Part shown: positions 35,591 through 47,622 of the stretch, one piece after another | Position numbering within the stretch: position 1 is the stretch's first letter | Layout of the letters: every line of letters begins with the position of its first letter | Assembly (NCBI RefSeq): GCF_008831285.2 | Contig: NC_045139.1 | Span: 2,736,704 to 2,800,703, forward strand | Length of the DNA: 64,000 nt | From: Nymphaea colorata | Taxonomy: Eukaryota > Streptophyta > Magnoliopsida > Nymphaeales > Nymphaeaceae | Reading direction: 5' to 3' | The notes under the pieces: generated by a model | Database searches by the model: none | What the model was told of the DNA's origin: nothing | The model's input: the letters and a program-made list of their open reading frames with translations, nothing else | Translations under genes and position numbers: made by a program

Positions 35591-36435
35591 GTAATTTTTT
35601 TGTTTTTGGGCCAACAACTTTTGTATTCTTGTTAGGAGACGGTGCAGAATACCCATGTGCTGCCGTAGATAAATAAGAACTTTGGTCTCCAAATCAGGTA
35701 AATCTTGTGTATTTTTCTTTTCTTCTTTCTCTTGATATCATGGGTGAGAAAGGGCCTCGTTCCTGACATTGAAATCTGATAATTATCTGACCTGATCACA
35801 TATAAATGTGATAAAAAAAAATCCTAATCCTATTAATGTGCATAAACTAAAACCCTTGATCTACATTTGAATCCTATTAATGTCACGTAGTGAACATGAG
35901 ATCAAGAGTTGCGTAAGCAAAAGATCACACAGACAAAACATGCAAAAAAGACAAGTTTATTTGTAGTTTATTAAGGGGAGATGATGATTCAGAACTCTAA
36001 TTTTGAATCCTTCTGCAGGTTGCATTGGGTGGAAGTGCAGTGAATGGATTGGTGCCTACTTTTCTCTTTTCCTCCTTTTGTTTCCTTCTGATTATTTTTT
36101 CAGTAATTGATGCTTTTGTGACCATTTCTCTAAAGGTGCATGCCCAATGTTTGACAAAATGATCATGGCTGCTTGTCAAGAAGGGAACCAAGTGGCCCCT
36201 CCAGTCTATTTGGTCACACCTCCTAGGCTCCTACTGGCTTGCTCATGTCAGTTCTCAGAGTTTGGGCATGGGGTCCACTTGCCATCAAGAACCAACTGCA
36301 ATGCTATAAAATGGTGATAAAAGAGAGAGTGAGTGGTGCATTTTTGTGTGTGTTTTTTTTTTTCCTTGTGCTTCTTCTATGCAAGTTTACGTTGGCTGTG
36401 GTGTCTAGAGACTCGCCTGTTCACACTTTAAGCCC

Positions 36436-37453
36436 ATGAAGGAAACACTAAAGTACTTGTTGGGGACTGCAGGACCAAGTGGCTTTGGATCCAACTCCAC
36501 AGCTGAGCAGGTCACTGAGAAATGCTGCCTGTTTCCAAACCAGTTAACAGCCATTATAACTGGTTGGTTTCTTTCTGCTTGTGCACAGTGCAAAGGATCT
36601 TAGTTTTCTTTTTTCTCCTTTCCATGTGCACTTTGGGTGGATCCTGTCTGTACTAGTCTTGTTATGGGTTTTTCCTAAATTTTTAAGTAGTCTTGTAGAG
36701 AGTTTTAAATTGATGTTGCAGATCCTAAATCATTCAAAAGCAAAGGTGTTGAGTTATGCAACTCCGGTGTCCATATGTTTTTTACTGTCTTTCGTATTAA
36801 ATAGGTCTGTCCAAAATCTGTGAGTGGTCCTGCAGAGAGTTTTAAATTGATCTTGCAGATCCTATCTCATTCAAAATCAAAGGTGTTGGCTTTTGCAACT
36901 CAAGCATCTCTTGTGTTTCTTCTTTTTATCCTGCCAAAGAACAGGTGGATTATATTCTTTCAAAGATTTGGAGGGTCATCTTCCTGTTGAATCTCTGTAG
37001 TTGTTTATTCACAATATCTTGATTGCCAAGAAGAGGCTGTCCAAGAATATTGTCAGACAAAAGTGATCAGATTTTTACCGCAGTGGTGTTTGTTCTTCTT
37101 CGGTCTGTATTAACTTCTTGCCTGTATTTTTCTGCTACAATATTACTTTGCAGCTATCATTTGATTTCATGAGCATGTCATTTGAATTATTTATGGTTTT
37201 CTTGATTCCTTCCTTTTATAGGAGCCACATCAGGGATTGGAGCAGAAACTGCAAGAGTGCTGGCGAAGAGAGGGTTGAGGATAGTAATTCCTGCAAGAAA
37301 CGTGAAGAGTGCAAGTGAGATGAAGGCCAGGATTCAGAAAGAGAATCCGGAGGTAGAGATCATTGTCATGGAACTTGATCTTGGTTCGTTTGCTTCCATC
37401 AGGAGATTCTGCTCCGCTTTTCTCTCCTCCGGCCTCCCTCTCAATATCCTCAT

Positions 37454-37502
<49 letters not shown>

Positions 37503-38966
37503 AAACGACAGCTTGTCTTTTGCCAAATTCTCTTGAGAACTTGAACTCTTGTCATCCAGCTTTAATCATGATTAAACTACTGTTAAAAAGAGATATATTA
37601 TGAATAAACCAAAACAATCCTTGTGATGAAGCCAACAAACATTAGACATTTAGAACCTTCAGCAAGAAATCCAAAACAGATATCATCATATTTTCTGTGG
37701 CGTGATCGACTGAGAAAATATCATAAATTCATAATGCTTTTCAATTTTTATGTACATGGAAGATACAAAAAAGTTACATAAATTCCCAGCATTAACAACC
37801 GCGTGAGAGAAATGCATGTTTCTGAGTTCTCCTGCAATAATAATGAAGCCTTGAATTGGTTGCAGAAACAACGCAGGCAAGTACTGCAGGAAGCTACAGT
37901 TCACAGAGGACAATTTTGAGATGTGCTTCGCCACCAACTACTTGGGTAATATCTCACTATCAAGACTAAGTAGATAGCTTGATCATTATCTGGACAAAAG
38001 GCCAAAAACATGGAAAAGCCCTTATTGGCTTATACTTACTGGAGTTAAGATATCTAGTGCTCAGTGGACAGGGTTGGTAACTTGCTAAATTAACAGAATA
38101 TTCGGACCCCTTCTGGCACGCCATGTGTCGCCGACCCCATCGGTGCTAGCAGCTACCAAAATGCAATGAATGTAACGTTAACATCTTTTAGTTGCTAATT
38201 GAGACTAAAGCTCAGCACAACTTAGGAGACTGCTGGTTGGTAGTGATGGCCATGAGTTCAAAACTCATAGTTGCTTCTTATTCAGTAGAAACTAGAAAGC
38301 CTTTGAGGGCACTGGGTGAGAAAAACTCTGTTCTTAGAACACATGTTAAACTAATATTTCAAAAACACTGTATTTTTATTTGAAACAACATGGGGTGACT
38401 ATGGATTTTGTTTTTATATTCAACAATTAAACGCTGAGTATATTCACATTATATTTGTTGACACGGAAACATTATATTCACATTATTTATATATTCTATT
38501 CTTTGAATGCCCCTTTTTATAAGAGATTTTAAAGGTCACCCAGCAGTGTAGCCTTGGACCTAGCTAGGCCAAGCAACAGGGAGCTGGGTCTTGTCAGACT
38601 TGTTTGCCCAAATCAAGGGCTGGTCTTAGGCTTTGGCTGTTTGGCATTACATTTCACATTTCAAAACGACAACATGGTAGATGAGAAACTCTTTGGAAGG
38701 TATAATTGATTGATAATATGTCTTATTTCTCAATTTCCATTTCTTTCTGCTCTTTTTCAGGACATTTTCTGTTGACAGAGATGTTGGTAGGGAGGATGAT
38801 GGAGACAGCCGCAGAAACAGGGGTGGAGGGACGCATTATTAACGTGTCCTCAGTCATCCACAGTTGGGCCAAAAGAGAAGGATTCAACCTCCATGATATG
38901 CTCACTCCCCGCAGGTGTTTCTCTTTTTCTCTCACCCCACATGTGTTTCTTTTCTCTGTCTCCAAA

Positions 38967-39003
<37 letters not shown>

Positions 39004-42000
39004 ATTTATAGATTTCTTCGTCCGGGTTTGAAAGGAGAAATTTTCTGATCTCTCACAGGCCCAATGAGTGAATCTATGGTTTGTTTAATCACATCCGTTT
39101 GATGCATTGCATCGAGCTGCAGTCATTGGATGGTGTTGGAGATGGCGCTTTATTTTTAATACAGTGAAAGGGAAAAGATGGAATTTACTGAAGAGAATAT
39201 ACCATTTAAAGTGCATGGACATGACCTTATTTTAAAAAACAATCTTATCATCCCTCCACTAGCTGGACCAGACGCCGGCATAAGATAAGAACTTTTAGAA
39301 GTAAAAAAACTTTACGTGTAGTTGAATTATAATAATGTCCATAAGGAAACTGGAGACTGTCGACTGCTTATAATTATTAGAGGAAAATTTTGCGGTGCTA
39401 ATGGAGTTTTGGAACAAATTTAATCGGGCTTCTAGAAAAGAAGGGAAGAACAGAAGGATTCCAGAAGAAAGCTGCAATGTTCTTGATTTGTTTAAAGTTG
39501 AGACTTCAACTTTTATGGTGTATTTGTCCATGTCATGGCATTTTATTTTTTTTTTGCAAAAAAAAAATATATATTACGAAAATTTAAAATAACAAATGTG
39601 TTCGTAGCTGTGCGAAATGCTCCCATATTAACTGTTTATACGTAGGTTTCAGTTCGTTACCTAGTTTTTTTTTTCTTTCCTTCCCATTAAAAGTAACAAA
39701 ATAATAGAAGAAAATATGGGCAACGAAAAATTAGCTTTTATTAGTATTTTATTACTTAAAAAAGGGAAAAAAATATTTGTCTTGATTATCAGCAGTCACG
39801 GTAAAGTTTTAACTTTTAAGAACTTAGAGGTTCAAATCGTCAAGATGGACCTTAATCTGGTTCTCAACTGGGACCCACGGTATATTTCAGTTTAGAGAGG
39901 CGTGGTCATATGTAAGCCTGGGCATCGTGCCGACCAGGCTACCCGACACCCGAAACCCTGGCCCGGGCCCAAACCGACAATTAAAACTTGATCTTGAGCC
40001 CACCTTGGGTTCGGGTTGATTAAATTTAAAAAATATGATTTTAATATAAAATATTAAATTAATCATAATAAAAATATTATAATTATATATATAAATTAAT
40101 AAATTATTATATAAATATAATTAATCATAATAAACTATTATAATTATATATATAAATTAATAAAATAAATATTAACAATTTTTGTCAAGCCCACCTGGGT
40201 TAGCCCCGTGCCTTTTTTTTCCAGGCCCGGACCCAGGACCCAAGTTCAAGTCGAAGCCACTTACCAAGTACCCGATAGTCATGTGGCATAACAATTACAA
40301 GGTAAATATATACAGTTGGATGCTTCAAAGGGCATTGCATAATTAATCATGATGGAAATAGAGGACTGTATCCCCACTTTAATTTTTATGGGTGTCACTT
40401 ATTTACGCTGTGAAGAGTAAAGTGTGCTCCATGGAGATGAAGATGCCCATTATTCACTCAGGTGCCGATGCAACTCAGAACCTCCTAAGCAAAAGGAATG
40501 AAAGGAGGTCATCGGACTTAGGGGCGAAATCAAAAAATTTTCATGATACATAGTTGGTCACATATCTCTACCCTCCAAATCTGGATCTAAATAATAAAAC
40601 AAAAATAAACCAGGTTTGAGAATTTTCAATTCAAGTACCAATCTTTTCCTCAACCTACCAAGAAGTGCCTTGTTTTTCTGAATTTCTAATCAACTGCCAA
40701 ATTTGAAATTCCGTAGCTGTTGCCACATAAAGATGCTTCGAAATGTTCATGTCCGTGCACCAAAGCTGAAAGACTTCACTAGAAGAGAGAAGGGTACTAC
40801 TAACAGTAGAGATAGACCCTTGGCAGTTGTCATTAATGACATCAGAAAATCGAAGACGCAACACTTATTTTCAATTGAGATCAAAATGTTGGATTTAAGT
40901 AAAATTCTTTTTGAAATTTTTTTCTGATCTAGTGAAGTTGCTTAGGAATACACCATATTTTCATACAAGCCATTGGTAGACTCACTAAACAGGGTATGTT
41001 TTCCCTCTTTTTTCAGCTACAACGGAACCCGTGCTTATGCTCAGTCCAAATTGGCAAACATCCTGCATGCAAAAGAATTAGCCAGACTGCTAAAGGTAAA
41101 AACAAATAAAAATTTGAAAAAGAATGATGTTTATGAATTACTCCGTTGTGTATCATTGGATTCGGATTTGTCTAATCAAGTTGATTGTTATGAACTGTTA
41201 TCAGTTTGAATTCGTTCCATTTTACGCCGTTACTGCATTTGATTAATCAGTTTTCTTGACTAAGTGAAGTTCCAAGTGGAGTTTGGATCACATGTAAATA
41301 TGTCATGCAAAATTTGAAATTGAATTTCAATATCTACTAGAATTGGATGAACAGGATCAATTGGAAAAACTGTAGTTCCGAATGTTAAGTTGCTTCAGAT
41401 TTTCCCTTTCATTAATGGGATGCACCATAATGGGATGTGAGAATTCATTCTGCTAACGTTCATAATTGAGAAGCATTTTGATGGTGAGGAGAATTTTGTG
41501 CACAGGCAAATAATGCAAGGGTGACCGTCAATTCTGTCCATCCCGGAATTGTCAAGACCGGCATTATTAGAGAAGAAAAGGGACTCGTTACAGGCATACC
41601 TCTCTCTCTCTCTCTCTCTCGCTCTAAGATGAAGAATGTAAAACTTGGCTTACAGTTCATATCTGTGTCTCATATTATTTTCTTTTGCAGATGTCCTTTA
41701 TCTGCTTGCAGGGAAGCTGCTGAAAACGACATCTCAGGTTAGATTAGTGGGTATGAGTCAAATGCAAATAGTTCTTGTTGTCTGCAAAAAGCCAATCACT
41801 TTTCACTGGAATAGCGCATCCCCACACTTAGTTGATCTCTTTTTCGCCATTCGCTCACTGTAGTCACCAATTGTTCTTAATGGTAACTCTCTGTCATGAA
41901 AATGGATCAAACTCTTCAAAAATATGAATTTCGCAGATGACATGGTGCACCTGTGGATCAAATGCTCAAAATCACCAGAATTTTCAAAACCCACATGTAA

Positions 42001-42942
42001 GAGAGAGCAACTTTAGTTCCACACTGTAGCCAATGCTGTGCAGAGTCTGCCGACCCATGCCATGGATCCAGCAAACTTTATGAACAAGTATCCTTATCGG
42101 ATGTTTGATAGGAAGAAATGCACAGAATGGACACACCGTTACGTGACGTTCCACGCATTCCGTGGTTCACTATGGAACAAGAAGGAACACCATAAATGTG
42201 TTCGGCGCGTATTAATTTTGGCAGGTCACTCCATGCTTTGGTGTCTGCTGTCTACATGTGCTAGGAGACACCAGCACCTCTTCTGTTCTCACTTCTCAGC
42301 ATCTTAAGAAGGCTAATCAAAGAACAACCTCTTAAGATATTAATGTTTTAGGTTGTCGATGTCAGTACTCAAACTAGGTAGTCTTAAAATGAACCAAGTT
42401 CAGTGGAACCAGTGAATCTGTTTGACACGAATCAAGCAGCACGGCCTGAGATTTTCAAGTAGAGCTAACTGCTAGGCTATTCAAATCCAAATGTTTTGTC
42501 TAGATTTTTCCTTCTGCTACTTTCCGTCGCCTTTCACCAGCTATTGTGATCTTTTCTAAATCACATATCTCCTACACTTGTGTAGGAGAAGGCTAAACTG
42601 GGGCCCCAGTTAACCTCCCCCTACAAAGGAAGGAACACTTGAACTTTACAGGAAAATTCATGTTCTACCTTTACTGTAAACACATTATTCTCTTTTAATC
42701 TCATGGTTGCTTTTAAAAGAGTCCTAAATAAACGAGATGAACGTCTTCGTTGCATACAGGCAGCATCAACAACATGTTATGTAGCCCTGGACCCAAGCAT
42801 CAAAGGAGTTAGTGGAAAGTTTTTTGCTGACTGCAATGAAAGTCCATGCTCGAGTCTTGCAGATGACCAGTCAGAAGCAACAAAACTTTGGAGGCAAACC
42901 CATGAGATGATTCGCAGAAAGTGCAGTCAAGATGGAAGCTGA
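36436..42942 (+). CDS. Short-chain dehydrogenase/reductase, TIC32-like (At4g24050 type)
   Basis: Eight exons: 36436-36562, 37222-37453, 37866-37945, 38761-38914, 41017-41095, 41506-41593, 41691-41737 and 42760-42942. Phases agree throughout, giving 329 residues, close to the family's ~330. Exon 1 encodes the characteristic start 'MKETLKYLLG' and 'GPSGFGSNSTAEQV'. The Rossmann nucleotide-binding motif 'TGATSGIG' spans the exon 1/2 junction. 'NNAGKY', 'ATNYLGHF', the catalytic Ser in 'NVSSVIHSW' and the catalytic 'YAQSK' (YxxxK) all follow, then 'VNSVHPGIVKT'. It should be an NAD(P)-dependent oxidoreductase of the classical/extended SDR superfamily; the substrate is not predictable. Family members include the chloroplast TIC32 and retinol-dehydrogenase-like enzymes, but there is no obvious transit peptide here. 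Intron 6 appears to use a GC donor. Intron 1 contains a 137-bp tandem duplication. The gene looks intact. Confidence 0.93.
36685..36930. repeat. 137-bp tandem duplication in SDR intron 1
   Basis: The text around 'gagagttttaaattgat.ttgcagatcct' occurs at 36697 and again 137 bp later at 36834. Similarity extends over roughly 110 bp through 'caaaggtgttg' and 'gcaact'. The copies differ at many sites, so the duplication is old. Confidence 0.88.
37457..37497. repeat. (CT)n microsatellite in SDR intron 2
   Basis: About 40 bp of CT repeat directly after the 5' splice site of intron 2 (donor at 37454). Confidence 0.95.
38967..39003. repeat. (AC)n(AT)n microsatellite in SDR intron 4
   Basis: ACACAC tract followed by ATATAT tract. 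Confidence 0.93.
39914..40284. mobile_element. Foldback MITE, 'gggcccg' type, in SDR intron 4
   Basis: G+C-rich arms ('cctgggcatcgtgccgacc', 'ctggcccgggccc' and, at the right, 'aggcccggacccaggaccc') are inverted complements around an AT-rich core. The core itself contains a repeated 'aattaatcataataaa..tattataattatatata' unit (about 40058 and 40120). Same family style as 32447-32740. It enlarges intron 4 to about 2.1 kb. Confidence 0.6.
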
Positions 42943-43709
<767 letters not shown>

Positions 43710-43765
43710 CATATGCTCTATTTAACCACCAGAGAGAGAGTGGAGGAGGGGGAGGAGGGAGAGAT

Positions 43766-44006
43766 ATGGCATGGAGAGGAACCATTTTCATTGTAGCTTG
43801 CCTCGCGATGGCTTTGTTTGCAGTGGCTGAAGAACCGAAAAATAAGCAAGCGTTTTTAATATAATACCATTGGATGCTTAAAGGATTGCATCGAAGTCTT
43901 CGCTCAAGAAGAGAACTGCAGTAATCTCTGCGGCAAGGTCTGTCGGTCACAAGGCCCAGATCTGTTGCAACCGGCAGAAGACGACAACACAGAATCAGAA
44001 TTTTGA
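43766..44006 (+). pseudogene. Small cysteine-rich secreted peptide gene, broken
   Basis: A start codon at 43766 opens a 32-codon frame (stop 43862-43864) that is a textbook signal peptide: 'MAWRGTIFIVACLAMALFAVAEE'-like hydrophobic core and Ala-x-Ala region (shown here only in part). One frame over, 43860-44006 encodes a short acidic peptide with five cysteines spaced C-x3-C-x9-C-x3-C-x3-C. The two halves are out of register by one base with a stop between them, and the gap is too short for a normal plant intron. The simplest reading is a frameshifted copy of a small secreted cysteine-rich peptide gene (thionin-like or related defence/signalling peptide). Family assignment is uncertain. Confidence 0.4.
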
Positions 44007-45245
44007 TGCTGAAAATTAGAGAACAACCCAAAAGCTTCCTCCTTTATTGGGCCACAATAAAAGCTGCTGAAAATATAGTAGATTTCTCATTTCATAACTC
44101 TTGTGCCTTTGATCTTATTTCTGTATATTCTTCTTAAGGGTGTAGACCAATTAGTTGAACAGTTTGGTGAATTATTACTCTTTATACTTCAAAATTTTGA
44201 TTATTTTAAATTAGTTATTTTTTTATTATATACAACAACGATAATTAAGCCAATGTCTGCTGATTGGATACAGTTTGAGTCTAATTCTTTGAATCTTTGC
44301 GTCATTCTGTAAAATGATTCAGCTCCAATACCCTATCGACAAGATCGGCCTCAACCATTGAGAATGACCGGAGACAGGATTTAGGTCTCAATTGTATAAA
44401 CAGAAAAAGCTCGTCAATGGACATGGATCTCGTTTTGATTGAACGCCATGCACAGCCTCGCTCCTGTTTTGAGTGCCAGTGCGCCACGCCCGACACTCTT
44501 CTCTTCTTTTTCTCTTTTCTGCACTGCAGTAGGTAAAAACCTGTTCAGCAGACTTCTTCCAAATGTTAAAATCTAAACCTAAAGGCTTTTTCTTTACTGT
44601 CCTATACAGACAATACAAGAAATACACTGTTTGGGATAGCTGGCAACTTGGCATAAATAATATGTATCATCATTTCAACGTGGACTATTATTGCATCTAT
44701 TTTCTTAAAAAATCAGAACAATTTCCGGAATCAGCCTTCTCCAGGTGCATTAAACGTGACCCAAGAAGACCTCCTTATCCGCTGTTCTCATAACCCAAGT
44801 TTGCATCTGTTTGTTTACTCATGTCCACACCGATAGTCAAATCAGTACACGATTTTATGAATGGATTCATCACAGCAAAGGGCACGGTTCAAAGTAGCAA
44901 AAATCTAATCCACATGCACAATTTTTCATGTAAAAATCAATGAATAAATTGTGATGTTCTACAAATATTTTTGTTTTTGAAAAACAAAAACATATTCAAA
45001 TGCATTTTAAAGCTAAAAAATTGAAAGCAAAGACTAACATTTACCAATATCACTTTTCTTAAGAAAACACATGAACATATTGCGATTTTATAACAGTACA
45101 AAATTTCTCAGAAGAGTTTAAACAATAGAAAGATTTCTCTATACTCGATATATGTACAATGTTTTAGTAACAAATTACTTGGATCCTATAGTGATTAGTT
45201 ATACTGATACAACACACTCTTCGCCCTACAGACAGGAGGGATTGC
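44007..45245. other. Gene-free stretch
   Basis: AT-rich intergenic sequence with short frames only. No motif recognised. Confidence 0.4.
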
Positions 45246-45400
45246 TGGAAAGTGTAATATATAGCAGTCATGGAGGAATTACCAAAAGAAGCAGGCCGGT
45301 GGAGAGTACTACCTATAGCATGCATGGAGGAATTACCGAATGAAGCAGGTCAGGAAAGTGCAATTCCTAGCAGGTATTGAGGAATTGCAAAATGAAGCAG
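45246..45400. repeat. Three imperfect ~53-bp tandem repeats
   Basis: Copies at about 45246-45297, 45300-45350 and 45353-45400. Each carries 'catggaggaatta' or 'tattgaggaatt' and ends 'gaagcag'. They lie 240-400 bp beyond the stop of the PPR gene at 45641-47437, so they may be in its 3' untranslated region. Confidence 0.82.
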
Positions 45401-45640
45401 CGAACCGTAGACAGCATAAAACACTCTCCAGGTAACCCAACAAAACTCAACGTGCAGATTGTAATTGCATCTATACAAGAACATTCGCAGTGACAGGCGC
45501 AGCAGGCAGGAAAGTGGCTCCCATTCTTTTCCTTGCAAGACCACGGTGCTGAGTACAGTTCTCAACCATGTTAACGTGAGACAGGATAAAGATGATGGAA
45601 AAATCGCTGACTTTGTGAGCTGGGCACACATTCCGAAACC

Positions 45641-47437
45641 TCATACGCCTAAATCCCTTCCCATTTGCATATCATTTAATTCTTCAAAAGGCCGCTGATT
45701 GATTGGTTCACTGTCTATTTCAATCCAGCTACACCCAGGAATCCTTGCCAGCCTCTGCTCCTCCACAGCCTTTCTCATCCTTTTGGCATCATCCCACCTC
45801 CCTGCAGATGCATAGATGTTACATAGAAGAACATAATACCCACTTGCCTCAGGTTCCAGCTTAAAGCACTGATGAGCAGCAATCTCGCCAAGCTTAACGT
45901 TACAATGAATATTACAAGCAAGAAGCAATGCACCCCATACACCAGTATGCGGAGTCATAGGCATGCTTCTGATGAGCTCGTATGCCTCATCCAACCTCCC
46001 AGCACGTCCAAGCAGATCAACCATACAGACATAGTGATCAGCAGATGGATGAAGCCCATAAACCGCACTCATGGAAAGAAAATATTGAAGTCCTTCATCC
46101 ACTAGACCACAATGATTGCAAGCAGTCAAGAGTCCAATAAATGTAACAGAGTTTGGCTTCACATGAGCAGCAACCATTTCGTTGAAGAGCAGAATGGAAT
46201 CACCTGCACGGCCATGCATTGCACATCCCAGGATTATTGCTGTGTATGCCACAACATCTCTGTTTCGTAATTTCAAGAACAGAGAGTAAGCATCATACAC
46301 GTTTCCACATTTTGCATATAGATCAACCAATGAGGTAATGAGATGATCGTCCATTTCCATCCCAATTTCACGACAATAATTCTGGATCCATAGTCCAAAG
46401 GAGAAATCACCCAACTGAGAAGATGCAGAAATAGCACACACTATGGTCATCTTGTCAGGCTTTATCTTCACATCGCACTCCAACATTCTATTAAACAAGT
46501 TAATAGCCTCTCTTGGCCGACCATTCTGCGCGTAGCAAGCAATCATGGCATTCCATATGGTTCTATCTTTTCCACAAGCCCAATCAAATAACTCTCGAGC
46601 TAAATCAACAACACCGTGCCGAGCATATCCAGAAATCATTGTAACCAAAGACACATTGCTTTTCTCTGGCATGCTATCAAATAACTGACGAGCTGTCTCC
46701 AGATTACCTGAATCAATATAACCACCGATGAGAGTATTCCACGAGGCAGGATTCCTCTCTGGCATCTCATAGAACAACGCCATTGCAGAATTCATATCCC
46801 CGCCTTTCACATAGCCCAAAATCAAAGTGTTCCACGACACCACATCTTTCCCAGGCATGTCGTCAAATATTTTACGTGCAACTATCAATTCCCCACATTT
46901 CACGTAGCCAGAAATAACAGAATTCCAGGACACTACATTTCTCTCAGGCATTCCATCAAATACTTGCTGCGCGGATCGCATGTCTCCAAACTTCGAGTAC
47001 ATATCCACAAGGGAGGTCTGTGCATAAACATCGCAATCAAATCCAAACTTACAGACCTGAGAATGCAGTCCCCATCCGATCTTCTTCTCAAGAATCCGAG
47101 CGCACGCCTTGAGAACGGCGGCGAACGTGAAGGAGATGGGCAGAACGCTCGATTCTCGCATCTGAGCGTAAGCAGAAATGGCGTCTCTGAACAACCCATT
47201 ACGGCATAACCCTCTGATCATAGAATTCCAAGCGAAGACGTCAGGATTCTGGGCTTTTTCGAAGATCTTCTTGGCGTAGTCGGTGTTCCCATTGGCGTTG
47301 CAAGAGTTGAGGAGGTTGGTGAGGACGAAATTCGACCACTGAATTCCACTGGTAATAATACGCCCATGTACCCTCCTCGTTTGCTCGAAGTCTTTACATC
47401 TCTGCAGCAACGAAACCAGCTCTTGAGTGGGGAGCAT
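45641..47437 (-). CDS. PPR protein, PLS class with E-type C-terminus
   Basis: A single uninterrupted exon of 598 codons. The ATG at 47437 is chosen because the codon before it is GTG; an in-frame second methionine is not needed. Residues ~8-520 are a continuous series of PPR motifs of the PLS type, with frequent 'VVSWNSVISGY', 'VVSWNTLILGY', 'ASWNTLIGGY' and '.IWNAMIACYA' elements alternating with 'AR..FD.MP.KD' helices. The C-terminus has the E-domain signature ('VKLGEIAAHQCFKLEPE', 'GYYVLLCNIYA', 'RIPGCSWIEI') and stops without a DYW deaminase domain. Such proteins are organellar RNA-binding factors, commonly acting in C-to-U editing together with separate DYW proteins. A targeting peptide is not obvious. 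It shares a 185-bp divergent promoter region with the OCRE/G-patch gene. The frame is intact. Confidence 0.95.
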   Translation of the reverse strand: MLPTQELVSLLQRCKDFEQTRRVHGRIITSGIQWSNFVLTNLLNSCNANGNTDYAKKIFEKAQNPDVFAWNSMIRGLCRNGLFRDAISAYAQMRESSVLPISFTFAAVLKACARILEKKIGWGLHSQVCKFGFDCDVYAQTSLVDMYSKFGDMRSAQQVFDGMPERNVVSWNSVISGYVKCGELIVARKIFDDMPGKDVVSWNTLILGYVKGGDMNSAMALFYEMPERNPASWNTLIGGYIDSGNLETARQLFDSMPEKSNVSLVTMISGYARHGVVDLARELFDWACGKDRTIWNAMIACYAQNGRPREAINLFNRMLECDVKIKPDKMTIVCAISASSQLGDFSFGLWIQNYCREIGMEMDDHLITSLVDLYAKCGNVYDAYSLFLKLRNRDVVAYTAIILGCAMHGRAGDSILLFNEMVAAHVKPNSVTFIGLLTACNHCGLVDEGLQYFLSMSAVYGLHPSADHYVCMVDLLGRAGRLDEAYELIRSMPMTPHTGVWGALLLACNIHCNVKLGEIAAHQCFKLEPEASGYYVLLCNIYASAGRWDDAKRMRKAVEEQRLARIPGCSWIEIDSEPINQRPFEELNDMQMGRDLGV

Positions 47438-47622
47438 CACAGGTTAGAGCATCCTGAACTTTCATGGCGGGAAGGCGAGGAGGCCTACTTATCAGGGCGA
47501 CGTCAAACGGTTCCAGTTCGGGTCACGTACTTGTTATACAGCACGGAACCGGAAAATAGACCTTTGATAGTTTGATTGCCGTCATTTGATCGGAGCGTTT
47601 CCAGTCCTACGGTTTTACACAA
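47438..47622. promoter_or_regulatory. Shared divergent promoter region
   Basis: Only 185 bp separate the start codons of the minus-strand PPR gene (47437) and the plus-strand OCRE/G-patch gene (47623). No TATA box is evident. The stretch is relatively G+C-rich ('ggcgggaaggcgaggagg' near 47465), consistent with a TATA-less housekeeping-type bidirectional promoter. Function is inferred from the geometry. Confidence 0.6.

Noticed and set aside
42038-42307. 89-codon plus-strand frame in SDR intron 7
   Set aside because: Its phase and position are not needed to build the conserved SDR protein, and it shows no known domain.
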